A stretch of DNA of 64,000 nt from Intestinibaculum porci (GCF_003925875.1 NZ_AP019309.1:2170001-2234000); one strand, 5' to 3'. Positions 7,639-17,104 are shown, counted from the first letter of the stretch. A program made the numbers and translations. Notes: a model not told the origin generated them from the sequence alone.

Positions 7639-9522
7639 ATGTCTAAAGGAACTGTAATATCTGATGAAGCCATTAAAATACTTTCAGCCAATAAATTCGT
7701 CAAACTGGTGAGATCAAATCGTATTTCATTTACCTATGAATTCAGGATCATGATGTGGGAGAGATGGATTAAATATAAAAGCATTTCATCAATTAGAGAG
7801 GTCATGAAGGAAAATGGCATTGACTACTCTCTCTTTAACGCACAAATTATTAGTCGTATTCAAAGAAATTTTAAACGCGATGGGAAACCTACTAACGGAC
7901 GTATGGGTAACTCTGCCAAACGTAATAAAACAGATAAAAACTATGATCAGTTCCTCGTCTCGACCGGAAAATTCATTCGCGCACGTCGTGGCATTTCATT
8001 TTCAAAAGACTATACTGAAAAGCTCTATAGCTTATATCCTGATCAGGCAATCGAGGATGTCCTTAAATCAGATGGCTTTGATCCAGAACGAATTGGCTAT
8101 CAGCGTATTCATGCGCTAAAAAGAGTATTTGACGGGGATATTGAGCCGCATGAAAAGCAAACGTTTGATCAGAATATAATCGAAGAATATACAGACCACC
8201 CAATGGTTGAAAGGATAACTGCACATAGAATCAAACTGACGGATGTATTCTACAGCGAGGCATCAATTTTCTCTGATATGCACATTAATGATATTCTCAA
8301 AATCTTTGATATTGATTCTGCAATTCTTACTATCTCCACGAAACAGCGCATAAAAAAGCAAATTACTCAATCTGATCATACATGTTCCATTCATTTAGAG
8401 GCAGGCTCATCTGATCGACTCAAAGCCATTGCCCTAAATCTTTATGAGGCACTATACAATAAAATGGCTTGTTTTCTGAAGTCTATATCCCAATGCATAT
8501 GGGATCTTAGCGCCAGCCTAAGAAGAGAAGCCTTCATAATGCTTGACTCGTTAGCGGACAGTCACATTATGCCTTTAAGCCAAATCATTAGTGAAGCAGG
8601 CCTGTCAAGATCCACCTTCTACTCTATTTTAAGAAACGATGCCTACGGCAGATATGAAGAGCTAAGGAATCAGAATGAAGAAGAAGAGGTCAGGGCCATT
8701 ATTGATACAATGAATTACAAAGGCTATCCCAAAGGCAAGAGAACTATCCACATGATGATGCCTGAGATTACAGGCAAAAGCTTTTCAATTAAGAAAATAG
8801 CACGTCTGATGAGAAAGCATGGACTTAATTCAGGAGTTCGAGCTCCCCGTCAGTCCCTTAAGGCTGCTCGTGAGCATCTTGAAAAATACAAGTGCCCTAA
8901 TCTTCTTAAACGAAAATTCAGACTGGCCATGCCTTTTACGCACATTCTCACTGATGTTTCCTATCTGTTTTTTGGAGCAAATGGCAGAGGCTATCTTTCA
9001 GCAGTCAAAGATGCGGTAACAGGGCGCATATTAGCTGCCGTGGTGAGCGAAAACAATGATTCGGCAATGACTATGGAGACGCTGAAGCAGCTTGAACGCT
9101 ACACCTTTCGCGATAATGCCATCTTCCATAGCGACCAGGGGGCACTGTATCTCAATGAAGCATTTCAGAAAAAGGTAAAGGAGCTGGGATTCAGAGAATC
9201 AATGTCCAGAAGAGGCATCTGTGAAGACAACAGTTCACAGGAAAGCTTTTTTGGCCATTTCAAGGATGAATGTGACTATACCAGCTGCAGTTCCATTGAG
9301 GAGCTGAGGGAAATGGTGCTTTCCTATGTGGAATACTACAACAACGAGAGACCACAGTGGACAAGAAATAAAATGACACCCGTGAAATACGAATCGTATC
9401 TTGAAGCCATGCCGCCTGAGCAGTTTGATTTATACATGTCCAAGGAAACTGATAAGTATGAAAAAACGAAGGCTCTTGCAACAAAAAGAGCTAAAGCGCG
9501 TGCCAACCTGATACTGTCATGA
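7639..9522 (+). CDS. Fused IS3-type transposase (first of two)
   Basis: A 627-residue protein from the ATG at 7639. Earlier ATGs at 7603 and 7621 exist, but the first lies inside the end hairpin. The N-terminal ~70 residues resemble the small OrfA-like protein encoded downstream (FTYEFRIMMWERW with SISSIREVMKENGID). A long middle region follows, then an HTH-like LSQIISEAGLSRSTFY, then a complete rve core: D439 in ILTDVSYL, D499 in FHSDQGALY and E535 in QESFFGHF, with exactly 35 residues between the last two. A basic tail of about 40 residues ends the protein. It looks like an OrfA and OrfB naturally fused into one chain, longer than the usual ~400 residues. Confidence 0.8.
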   Translation: MSKGTVISDEAIKILSANKFVKLVRSNRISFTYEFRIMMWERWIKYKSISSIREVMKENGIDYSLFNAQIISRIQRNFKRDGKPTNGRMGNSAKRNKTDKNYDQFLVSTGKFIRARRGISFSKDYTEKLYSLYPDQAIEDVLKSDGFDPERIGYQRIHALKRVFDGDIEPHEKQTFDQNIIEEYTDHPMVERITAHRIKLTDVFYSEASIFSDMHINDILKIFDIDSAILTISTKQRIKKQITQSDHTCSIHLEAGSSDRLKAIALNLYEALYNKMACFLKSISQCIWDLSASLRREAFIMLDSLADSHIMPLSQIISEAGLSRSTFYSILRNDAYGRYEELRNQNEEEEVRAIIDTMNYKGYPKGKRTIHMMMPEITGKSFSIKKIARLMRKHGLNSGVRAPRQSLKAAREHLEKYKCPNLLKRKFRLAMPFTHILTDVSYLFFGANGRGYLSAVKDAVTGRILAAVVSENNDSAMTMETLKQLERYTFRDNAIFHSDQGALYLNEAFQKKVKELGFRESMSRRGICEDNSSQESFFGHFKDECDYTSCSSIEELREMVLSYVEYYNNERPQWTRNKMTPVKYESYLEAMPPEQFDLYMSKETDKYEKTKALATKRAKARANLILS

Positions 9523-9568
9523 TATACTACAGACACCAATAAATACATATCAGGCGGAGGAAAGCATT

Positions 9569-9994
9569 ATGGCAAAAAGAAATAAGCAGATTAACCTGGA
9601 AAAAGCTTTAGAAGAGGCTTCTAAAAACCAATACACTGAGAAGGTAACAGATGGCAGAATCTATTACACAAGGGAATTCTATGCCCGCATGAAACAGCTG
9701 ATGGATGGCGGCATGTCACCAATTAAGGCATACAAGACACTCGGATACGATGTAAACACGTTAGGAGAAGATCGCGCCTACGCAGCTGCCGGTCGCGCTG
9801 CCAGCGGACAGGCACGCAAGCCCAAGAAGGTCAGCGGCATGGTTCCGCGTGATCAGGTTGGCAATCTTTCCGATCAGGAAATGGTTGACTATCTTAATTC
9901 ACGCATTGACTATCTGGAAACAGTTGTTGGAGTCGTAAAAAAAAAGGGCTCAAAACTGCTGGTGAAGGTATCATCATCGAAGAACGAGAAATAG
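9569..9994 (+). CDS. OrfA-like HTH protein, frameshift donor
   Basis: A 141-residue protein with a GGCGGAGG ribosome site. The central part (IYYTREFYARMKQLMDGGMSPIKAYKTLGYD, positions split here by eye) has the size and spacing of an OrfA DNA-binding helix-turn-helix and resembles the N-terminus of the preceding transposase. Near its end, A9 at 9937-9945 forms an A-AAA-AAG slippery heptamer in the reading frame. A -1 slip there leads straight into the open frame of the next gene, the classic way IS3 elements make an OrfAB transposase. Without the slip it ends at 9994. Confidence 0.7.
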   Translation: MAKRNKQINLEKALEEASKNQYTEKVTDGRIYYTREFYARMKQLMDGGMSPIKAYKTLGYDVNTLGEDRAYAAAGRAASGQARKPKKVSGMVPRDQVGNLSDQEMVDYLNSRIDYLETVVGVVKKKGSKLLVKVSSSKNEK

Positions 9995-11359
9995 CGGTAG
10001 ATAAATGTCTTCTCGCAGATACGTATATAAGAGATCATCCTGATGTCAAAATCAGTGAGGCCTGCAAGATATTTGAAATCACTTCAAGAAAATACAGGTG
10101 CTGGAAGAAAAAACGTGAAAATCCATCTGCCAGCCAGATTCAAAAGGCTACCGAAGATGAGATGATAAAGGATAAGATGATTGATATCGTCAAAACCTTT
10201 GGCTTCGTGCCTGGGCGAAGAACATTCTGTGCTCTTTTTACTCGCATGCATTTTAATATCAATGGTCAGCCGGTTGGTGAAAAAAAAGTAACGCGTCTGA
10301 TGCAGGAATTGAATTTGTTCCCCAACCTACGCCATAAGGATGCCTACAAGGGACAGGCAACATACAACCATCCTTATTATAACGTTAACGATTACGTAAA
10401 AAGATACTTCAGACAAGACCCGCGCAAGGTTATTCTCACTGATATCACTTATATTTCCTATAACGGCAATAAAAACATCTCTTATCTATGCGTATTTAAG
10501 GACGCATTTACCAATGAAATTCTTGGATGGCATATTTCTAAAAGAATGGACGTTACCCTCGTTGAAAGAGCTTATTGCATGATGATGGATCTTCATGAAA
10601 AGGAAATTGAGAAGGCATGCAAATACATGAAGGAAAATGGAAAAAAGCCTTATGTCTATATTCATTCAGACAACGGCTCTCAATACCTTTCCACCGAATT
10701 CAGAGAAATTCTAGAAGATGACGGCTTCATTCAGTCAGTATCCAGACGCGGAAACAGCCTCGATAATGCGCCAATGGAAAGCTTTTTTTGGAAGAATGAA
10801 ATCTATTCTAAATGAATTAGTTGAAAAATGTCCTAACTTTGATACGGTTGAAACCATGATCAAAAACTTTATGGAACAGTATAATACAGTAATACCTCAG
10901 TATGATCTGGCAGGACAGACTCCTGAAGAATACTATCGCTATATTACTGAAGGCATTTATCAGACTGATGTTTATTTCGGCGTCTCAGCCAAAGAACTCA
11001 TCACCCAGGAAGAACTGGAATCCAGACGCGAACAAGCGCGTGCTGAAAGAGCTCGACGCAGAAGCAAGCAAAACGAGTCTGGTGAATCATCTTATGAGTA
11101 TAAGAGCGAACAGCATCCTTTCAAAGTGGTACAGAAGGATCAGAAGGTTATTCTAGCTCGAATCAATAAGCTACAGAGACTGATTGACGAAAATACGAAA
11201 GAAGTAGAAAAACTGGATACGCTATTGGCTGATACGAATACAGCACTCAAGTTCCTAACCAAGGCATCCGATTCAGTGATCAAGTCACTGTACTATCCTA
11301 GAAACTGGCAGAATTATCCAGAGCTATCGTATGTGAACAGAACAGGAGCAATCTATTAA
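9946..11359 (+). pseudogene. OrfB-type transposase (second of two), one-base frameshift
   Basis: The -1 frame is open from 9910 and gives an HTH_21-like part, then the rve core: D in ILTDITYISY (10441), D in HSDNGSQYLS (10669) and E in APMESFF (10777), again DD(35)E. At 10783-10789 there are seven T where six would keep the frame. The frame therefore stops at 10815, and the natural continuation (GRMKSILNELVEK) is one base off, running to 11359. That continuation includes an unusual 130-residue Arg-rich and coiled-coil tail. All catalytic residues precede the shift. This could be decay, an assembly error in a T run, or a second programmed slip. Confidence 0.7.
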
Positions 11360-11461
11360 TAATACATCAAGTCATCCACTTCTTGTTTAAAAAATCACGT
11401 AGAGTGGTTCTTTTTGTCGTACAATAAAACTCCTGATATGGATGAATAGAAGCGAAAAAAT

Positions 11462-11491
11462 GAGGGCAAGATTCAATTGAATCTTGCCCTC
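11462..11491 (+). terminator. Hairpin terminator at right end of two-transposase element
   Basis: A perfect 13-base stem (GAGGGCAAGATTC / GAATCTTGCCCTC) with a four-base loop. There is no long T run directly after it, so it may also act as an insulating hairpin. Confidence 0.55.
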
Positions 11492-11552
11492 ATCCTTTGT
11501 GAGCTGAAAACAAGTCGTCACTGTCAATAAATAGTCCTTGACAATGGTACCA

Positions 11553-11875
11553 GTTTAGTTATACCTCGTCCTTTACTGTGTGTTCATTGATTCATTATAA
11601 ATTTAGAAAGGAGGAGTGGTATTTCACCACTCTCATGAAATAATGAAAATTTCGAAAAATTAAAAGTAACGTTTTTATGATCTGATTACTTTTACTATTT
11701 GTGTTTCCTCAAGTGCGCCTTCTTAAGATTTTTTTCAAACACTCGACAGTTTCACCAGACTTTCACATTCGTGCCATCGCACGTTTTACGTTCCCATGGG
11801 TCTATACCTCTCTTTCTTTAATCTTTATCCTAATTACAATATAACCACTTTTGTATGCGGTTTCAAGCAGAAATT
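11553..11875. other. Non-coding spacer right of the element
   Basis: No gene is supported. It has a GAGTGGT/ACCACTC hairpin at 11614-11632 and, at 11790-11840, an imperfect second copy of the sequence at 7391-7440, in the same orientation. Confidence 0.4.
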
Positions 11876-11907
11876 AAAAAAAGAGGAAAACTTTTGTGTT
11901 TTCCTCT
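11876..11907 (-). terminator. Terminator of the HEAT-methyltransferase gene
   Basis: On the minus strand AGAGGAAAAC pairs with GTTTTCCTCT and is followed by seven T. The stem begins within the stop codon. Confidence 0.8.
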
Positions 11908-13366
11908 AGCGCACCTGAATAATAAAGAAGTAATGAAGATTTTTCCCTCTTGGTACATCGTAATGTTCAATCAAAGTTAAGTAATCTTTCTGTAAACGCA
12001 GATTCTTTTCAACCAAAGCAATTTCGCTCGTATATAAGAAGACATACCCACCTGCTTTGACTAAACGGCGAATTCTTTCAAAGAAGCCATCATAGAGATG
12101 CGTTAAAGATTTCTTATCATGCATTTGCGCATACGTTGGCATATCTGTCACGATTTCATCAAACAGATCGCTATTGACAAAACGTAACGCATCCTTATTG
12201 ACATAGTTAATTGGCAGCTGAGCTGCTTTGGTATTTCGTTTTGCGGCTTCAAGGCCTTTGCCATAAATATCTAATCCTAAGGCAAAGCGTGCCGGTTTCA
12301 TCATGCAGCGTTCGATTAAAGTAATCCCACTGCCGACAAAAGGATCTAACACTTTCGCATAGTCAATCATATACGGTTTCGCTAGTTCCATAAGTGTTGC
12401 GGCCACGTATGGCTGCATGGAATTAGAAATCACTTCTTTACGATAATCAAAACGCGGATTATGTAAAATAGATAATTTCAAATAGGCACTGATCTTCCCT
12501 GGACGTAATTCTTTTAAAAGAATTTCAATTTCATAATTCCTTGTTGCATTCAATAATTTATTTGGATATGCCTTTAACATGGTCTTTAAGACAGTATCCA
12601 TCAGTTTTGGATCTTTTTCTCTAAATGTATCAGTAATCTTATAATAGAACTTATCCGCATTATCAAAAAGATTATCTAAGAGTTCTAATAAGTTTGACTG
12701 GATCAGCTGTGAGGCAATTACCTGACCATCTTTTTCCATTAAGGCACAGCCTTTTAAAGGAATAATCATATCTTTATAGTTTCTTAGCGGTAACAGATCA
12801 TAAACCGAATTAGTACGCACTAAAACACCCTGTCCAACAGGCTTATATTTTAAGTGAAGCACATATTCAAAAAGCGTAAACTGATAATAAGGCAGCGTCG
12901 TTAAAATGACATCGACATCCTTATGTAACAGCTTGACCATTTTCTTTTTGTGGCTGCCATAGCTGCGAATCAGCGGATTTAAAATCTTTAACTGGGCTTG
13001 AATATGTTTTTTATCGGCATGATCATCATTCACCAAAGCTTCCTGAATCTCTTTTAATTCCCCTAAAATGCTTTTACAATCCTGTTTCGCTAAGCCTTTT
13101 AAATACCCTTCCTTCGCAAACTCGATCAGTTCGTGATGATAGCCATCTAAAAGAATCTCTTTCACCCCTGTTTTCTTAAAAGAGCCAAGTAAAATAGCCG
13201 CATTCTTACGAATTTTGGGATCCTCATCTTTTAATAATTCAACCAATTTGTTGTAAAGGCCTTCATCTCTGATTTCAACGTCATCACTGAGCGTATTTTT
13301 TAAGGCAATGAGTGACGCTCTGACATCCTGGCCGCGTAATATTTTATCTGAAATTTCTTCAATCAC
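11906..13366 (-). CDS. HEAT-repeat protein fused to a THUMP/Trm14-like methyltransferase
   Basis: A 486-residue protein. Residues 1-100 form HEAT-like helical pairs (VELLKDEDPKIRKNAAILLGSF is typical). The C-terminal ~180 residues are a class I SAM-dependent methyltransferase of the UPF0020/RlmK-Trm14 type, the RNA guanosine N2 group. SAM motif I is DPFVGSGITLIE and the catalytic motif reads DMPTY where the family has D/N-PP-Y/F, so the second Pro is replaced by Thr. SISNSMQPY-like and LDIYGKGLEAAKRN segments fit motifs X and II. I expect an RNA (tRNA or rRNA) methyltransferase; the substrate is unknown. It is transcribed alone, with its own terminator. Confidence 0.75.
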   Translation of the reverse strand: MIEEISDKILRGQDVRASLIALKNTLSDDVEIRDEGLYNKLVELLKDEDPKIRKNAAILLGSFKKTGVKEILLDGYHHELIEFAKEGYLKGLAKQDCKSILGELKEIQEALVNDDHADKKHIQAQLKILNPLIRSYGSHKKKMVKLLHKDVDVILTTLPYYQFTLFEYVLHLKYKPVGQGVLVRTNSVYDLLPLRNYKDMIIPLKGCALMEKDGQVIASQLIQSNLLELLDNLFDNADKFYYKITDTFREKDPKLMDTVLKTMLKAYPNKLLNATRNYEIEILLKELRPGKISAYLKLSILHNPRFDYRKEVISNSMQPYVAATLMELAKPYMIDYAKVLDPFVGSGITLIERCMMKPARFALGLDIYGKGLEAAKRNTKAAQLPINYVNKDALRFVNSDLFDEIVTDMPTYAQMHDKKSLTHLYDGFFERIRRLVKAGGYVFLYTSEIALVEKNLRLQKDYLTLIEHYDVPRGKNLHYFFIIQVR

Positions 13367-13492
13367 TTGTTATTCACCCCATACTTACATTATTGCCACA
13401 TAAATATAGTATCATTATATCATATTATGAAAATAGTCACAACGAGTTTCCAAATGGAAAAACGGCCAAGACGCTATGTCTTAGCCGCTATT

Positions 13493-14742
13493 TTAGGCAA
13501 TCAAGTAAACAAGTACCGATAAAATTGTACTCGTCAAGCCAACAATCGCTTCAAAAGCAATCAGTTTCATACGATCACCAATATCCATATTGACCGCACC
13601 GCCGGTTGCGTGGAAGAACGAACCATGCGGCAGTGAATCGATCACCGTTGCTCCGGCATGAATCATTGCCCCCGCTGATAAAGCGGGAACCCCTTTGGCG
13701 AGTAAAACTGAGGCAAAAGTCTGTGAGGCAACGGTTGCCCCCGCGGTTGTAGAAGCGGTGGCGCCCGCCATCAGAATACCAGAAATTGGCGCTAATAAGA
13801 AAGCCGGAATATTGAGGACATTAAGTAAATGGACGACATCCCCCTGCAATGCTGAGGCTTTGATAATGCCGGCAATTGTCCCCGTCCCTAAAAGCAGAAT
13901 GGAAACGCCAGTGACTTTTCCTAAACCATATTCGCTAAAATCACCAAATTGCGAATATGGCCAGTCACTAACGTGCAGACCAACCCACCTACCGGCAAGG
14001 CAATCATCGGATCAACTGTAACATTGATACTTCTTAACGAGAGTAAAAGAATCACCACGATTGGCCCGGCAATTGCCTGAATAAAGGAAGGCAAAGCGCG
14101 CCCTGGTAAATCGACATCTTCTTCATTGACCAATAAGCCTTGGCGTCGTGATAACAGCTTTGCTAAAAGAACTGTCACGATCAAAGCACCGATCGCTGGT
14201 AAGATATTTTTGATCATTAACGCAGTTAAATCTACTTTAAACGCTTCTGAAACGGCGATGGTATTAGGATTTGGAGAAATAATATTGCCAGCTTTTCCGC
14301 CGCCAATCATCGCCAATAAAAGACTTTCTTTATTATAGCCCGCTTCACGGCCAATCGCTAAAGCGATCGGGGCGACCGTAATAACGGAAATATCCACAAA
14401 CACGCCAACCGCGCAGATAATCATTGTCGATAAAGCAATCGCAAATAAAGCACGTGAACGCCCCAGTTTATGAACAATCACTTCGGCGATCTTTTCGGCA
14501 GAGCCGGTTTTAATGAGAGCCCCTGCTAAAATGCCGGAAGTTAAAATACGTAAGACGGAGGTCATCATACTTGCTGCGCCGGTCATCATTGTATTGACGG
14601 TTAAATCAAGATTCATCGAGCCCAGCAAACCGCCCACTAAAGCTCCTAACATAAGGGAGTAGGCAGGATGGAATTTTTTAATAATAAGAATAATTGAGAG
14701 CGCTAAGCCAATCAGTGCTCCTAACGTTGTAAATTGAGCCAT
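13493..14742 (-). pseudogene. GntP-family gluconate/glycerate permease, frameshifted
   Basis: The first 268 codons give a GntP-type transporter with many membrane segments and the family motif around GGGKAGNIISPNPNTIA. Near 13942-13945 (CACC on the plus strand) the frame is lost and reaches a stop. One inserted base there would continue ...NLVDFSEYGLGKVTGVS and on through LPHGSFFHATGGAVNM to the stop at 13493, giving about 416 residues, normal for the family. The gene lies directly before glycerate kinase in reverse order of transcription (kinase first), so glycerate or a related sugar acid is the likely substrate. A real frameshift would abolish uptake; a sequencing error is possible. Confidence 0.75.
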
Positions 14743-15888
14743 TTATTTTGTTCCTTTCATCATGATTAATCGCATGACTTGTTCCGCGGTATCCGCTAAA
14801 TTATTAAGGGCGTTGTCATGATTCATCGCTTCATCTAAAGTCGTCGCTTTACGCATAATCGGGAAAAAGGCATCAATGCCATGCTTATTGCAAAGAGTCG
14901 CATCTTTAGTGACACAGCCGGCAAAAGCGATCACTGGTTTGTCATATTTCTTTGCTAACTGGGCAACACCAATCGGTGCTTTTCCCATCGCTGTCTGCCC
15001 ATCTAAGCGGCCTTCACCAGTAATGACAAGATCCGCTTCTTTAATCGCATCTTCTAATTTTGTTTCTTCTAAAACCATGGAAATACCTGAAACTAACTCT
15101 CCCTGTAAAAAGCTTTTAAAAGCAAAGCCCAGACCGCCAGCTGCCCCAGTACCAGGATATGTGGCATCAATCGTATCATCTAATGCTTGCGCGCATTTCG
15201 CATAATGCGCTAACCAGCCATCCATTTCTAAGACCTGAGCGGAAGTGGCCCCTTTCTGTGGTCCATAGATGGCACTTGCCCCCTGCGCTCCACAGAGCGG
15301 ATTTGTTACATCGCAGGCAATCTTAAAACTGCATTCCTGTAATGCTGGTAAAACATGGGATGTTTCAATATGATCTAAATCTTTAAGCCCTTGCGCGCCT
15401 AAAGCTATAGGCTGCCCCTGAGCATCTAAAAAATCATACCCTAATGCCATTAACATGCCGACACCGCCATCATTTGTGGCTGAGCCGCCAATGCCGATGA
15501 GGAAACGACGACAGCCGCGTTTAATGGCATCTTTAATCACTTCGCCGACCCCATAAGTGGTGGCTTTCATTGGGTCTAACTGATTACGCGGAATCAAAGT
15601 AATGCCCGCTGCGCCGCTCATTTCAATAATTGCTGTCTGACTTTCCGCAATAATGCCATAAGGGCAGTTGACTTTATCCCCTAATGGCCCCGTCACCTGG
15701 ACATAAACTTTATCACCGTGCATGCCTTCGGTTAATGCGTCAACAGTACCTTCCCCGCCATCCGCTAAAGGGCGCACATTGACTTCAATCGCTGAATCAA
15801 CGCGTTTAAATCCAGTTTCTACGCCATGTCCAGCTTCAAGAGATGTTAAGGATCCTTTAAAAGAATCAATCGCTGTTACTACTTTCAT
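14743..15888 (-). CDS. garK: Glycerate kinase (GarK/GlxK type)
   Basis: A 381-residue kinase converting glycerate to phosphoglycerate at the end of hexarate and glyoxylate breakdown. Family hallmarks are DSFKGSLTSLEAG at the N-terminus, PLADGGEGTVDAL, GIGGSATNDGGVG (Gly-rich substrate and phosphate site), ACDVTNPLCG and ITGEGRLDGQTAMGK. The length is standard. It is first in an operon with the permease, whose start codon is immediately after its stop, and diverges from the CdaR-like regulator at 16025. Induction by a sugar diacid or glycerate is therefore likely. I cannot tell the 2- and 3-phosphoglycerate-forming subtypes apart. Confidence 0.9.
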   Translation of the reverse strand: MKVVTAIDSFKGSLTSLEAGHGVETGFKRVDSAIEVNVRPLADGGEGTVDALTEGMHGDKVYVQVTGPLGDKVNCPYGIIAESQTAIIEMSGAAGITLIPRNQLDPMKATTYGVGEVIKDAIKRGCRRFLIGIGGSATNDGGVGMLMALGYDFLDAQGQPIALGAQGLKDLDHIETSHVLPALQECSFKIACDVTNPLCGAQGASAIYGPQKGATSAQVLEMDGWLAHYAKCAQALDDTIDATYPGTGAAGGLGFAFKSFLQGELVSGISMVLEETKLEDAIKEADLVITGEGRLDGQTAMGKAPIGVAQLAKKYDKPVIAFAGCVTKDATLCNKHGIDAFFPIMRKATTLDEAMNHDNALNNLADTAEQVMRLIMMKGTK

Positions 15889-16024
15889 ATTTTTATACCT
15901 TTCCTTGTTTATTTTTTATCTTCATACGTATTATAGAATTTTTTAACAAGTTATGATATAGTACATATACCATATTTAAGCGTTTATATTTTTATGCTTA
16001 TGTTATAAAGAACAAGGAGGACTT

Positions 16025-17080
16025 ATGGCAATTTCACATACCTTATCCCAGCAGATTATCGATACTATTCACGATGTCTGCGGCTACAATATTAACTTCA
16101 TTAATACTCAGGGCATGATTAGTGCTTCCACCAATCCTAAACGGATTGGCACTTACCACGAAATTGGTCATCAGGTCGCTTTAACCGGTAAAACCTTAGA
16201 AGTAGGCTTAGACGATAATTTCAACGGGGCCCGGGAAGGGATCAATATTCCCATCTTTTATCACCAGCAAATCATTGCCGTCGTCGGTATTACTGCTCCG
16301 CCCGAAGAAGCCCGCCGCTATGCGCATCTCGCTGAGCGCATCACCGCGCTGCTTTTACATGAGCAGGAATTATCGCAGGTCAATCGTTCCCTCGATTTAC
16401 AAAAGCGTTACCTCATTCGCGCTCTTACGACTGGTGAAGTTGATAATCGCGAGTACTTTGAAGACAGCCTCAAACATTTCCATCTTGATCATGAGAAACG
16501 TTATCGCATCATGACATTTCTCTTTTCTCAGGATGTCAATATTTCCCGAATGGAAAGCAGCCTGCAGTCTTTATGTCAGCGATTCAATCAAGAAGTGTAT
16601 GCTTATATGTATCCGAAAAGCTTTATTGTCTGTATTGAGGATGACGTATATGCAAAACAGTTATCCGTAATGCAAACTTTCATCAAACAAAATCCCGCTT
16701 TAAAATGCGGAATTGGACAAGCAAGAATGTTAAAAGATGCGGCCATTTCTTACCAAGGCAGCTTAACCGCATTAGCTGCCATCAAAGAAACCCAATGGCT
16801 TTGTTTTGATGATTTAACGATTGAAATCTTATTAAGCTCGCTAGAAGAAGCCCCGAAAAAAGCATATAAACAAAAAATCCTCTCCCCTTTAAAGGAAGAA
16901 GATTGTGCATTTTTAAGAGTTTATTATGATCAGCAGATGTCTTTAACGAAGACCGCGAAAGCCCTCTATCTCCATAAAAACACCATCCAGCAAAGACTCA
17001 ATACAATCGCTTCTAAAACCCATTTGAATCCCCGTCATTTTGAAGATGCCGTCTTATTCTACTTAGCTTTACGCATTTAA
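16025..17080 (+). CDS. cdaR: CdaR/PucR-type sugar diacid regulator
   Basis: A 351-residue transcription activator. Residues 1-130 match the sugar diacid recognition domain (ISHTLSQQIIDTIHDVCGYNINFINTQG, split here across the domain start). A GGDEF-like middle region follows. The C-terminal PucR helix-turn-helix is clear: YYDQQMSLTKTAKALYLHKNTIQQRLNTI, split across the helix pair. CdaR regulators switch on glucarate, galactarate and glycerate genes. Here the gene is divergent from the glycerate kinase and permease with 136 bases between, and I infer that it controls them. The ATG follows AAGGAGG. Confidence 0.85.
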   Translation: MAISHTLSQQIIDTIHDVCGYNINFINTQGMISASTNPKRIGTYHEIGHQVALTGKTLEVGLDDNFNGAREGINIPIFYHQQIIAVVGITAPPEEARRYAHLAERITALLLHEQELSQVNRSLDLQKRYLIRALTTGEVDNREYFEDSLKHFHLDHEKRYRIMTFLFSQDVNISRMESSLQSLCQRFNQEVYAYMYPKSFIVCIEDDVYAKQLSVMQTFIKQNPALKCGIGQARMLKDAAISYQGSLTALAAIKETQWLCFDDLTIEILLSSLEEAPKKAYKQKILSPLKEEDCAFLRVYYDQQMSLTKTAKALYLHKNTIQQRLNTIASKTHLNPRHFEDAVLFYLALRI

Positions 17081-17104
17081 AAAGATCACCGCAGTGATCT
17101 TTTT
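17079..17104. terminator. Bidirectional terminator
   Basis: AAAAGATCAC pairs with GTGATCTTTT around a CGCA loop. It serves both the converging regulator and ferritin genes. Confidence 0.8.

Larger units (their letters stand above)
7555..11552 (+). mobile_element. IS3-superfamily element with two transposases
   Basis: Inverted ends of 39 bases (7555-7593 and 11514-11552) match at about 27 positions; both begin TGGTACCAT and share ATTGACAGT. They bound a 4.0-kb unit with three genes in one direction: a fused transposase, a small OrfA-like protein and an OrfB-like transposase. A terminator (11462-11491) lies just inside the right end. The left end folds with a second arm at 7602-7613 to give a hairpin and T run, which would block outside transcription. 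Termini starting with TG fit IS3 elements. No short target duplication is evident, so the termini are the best guess. Confidence 0.6.
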
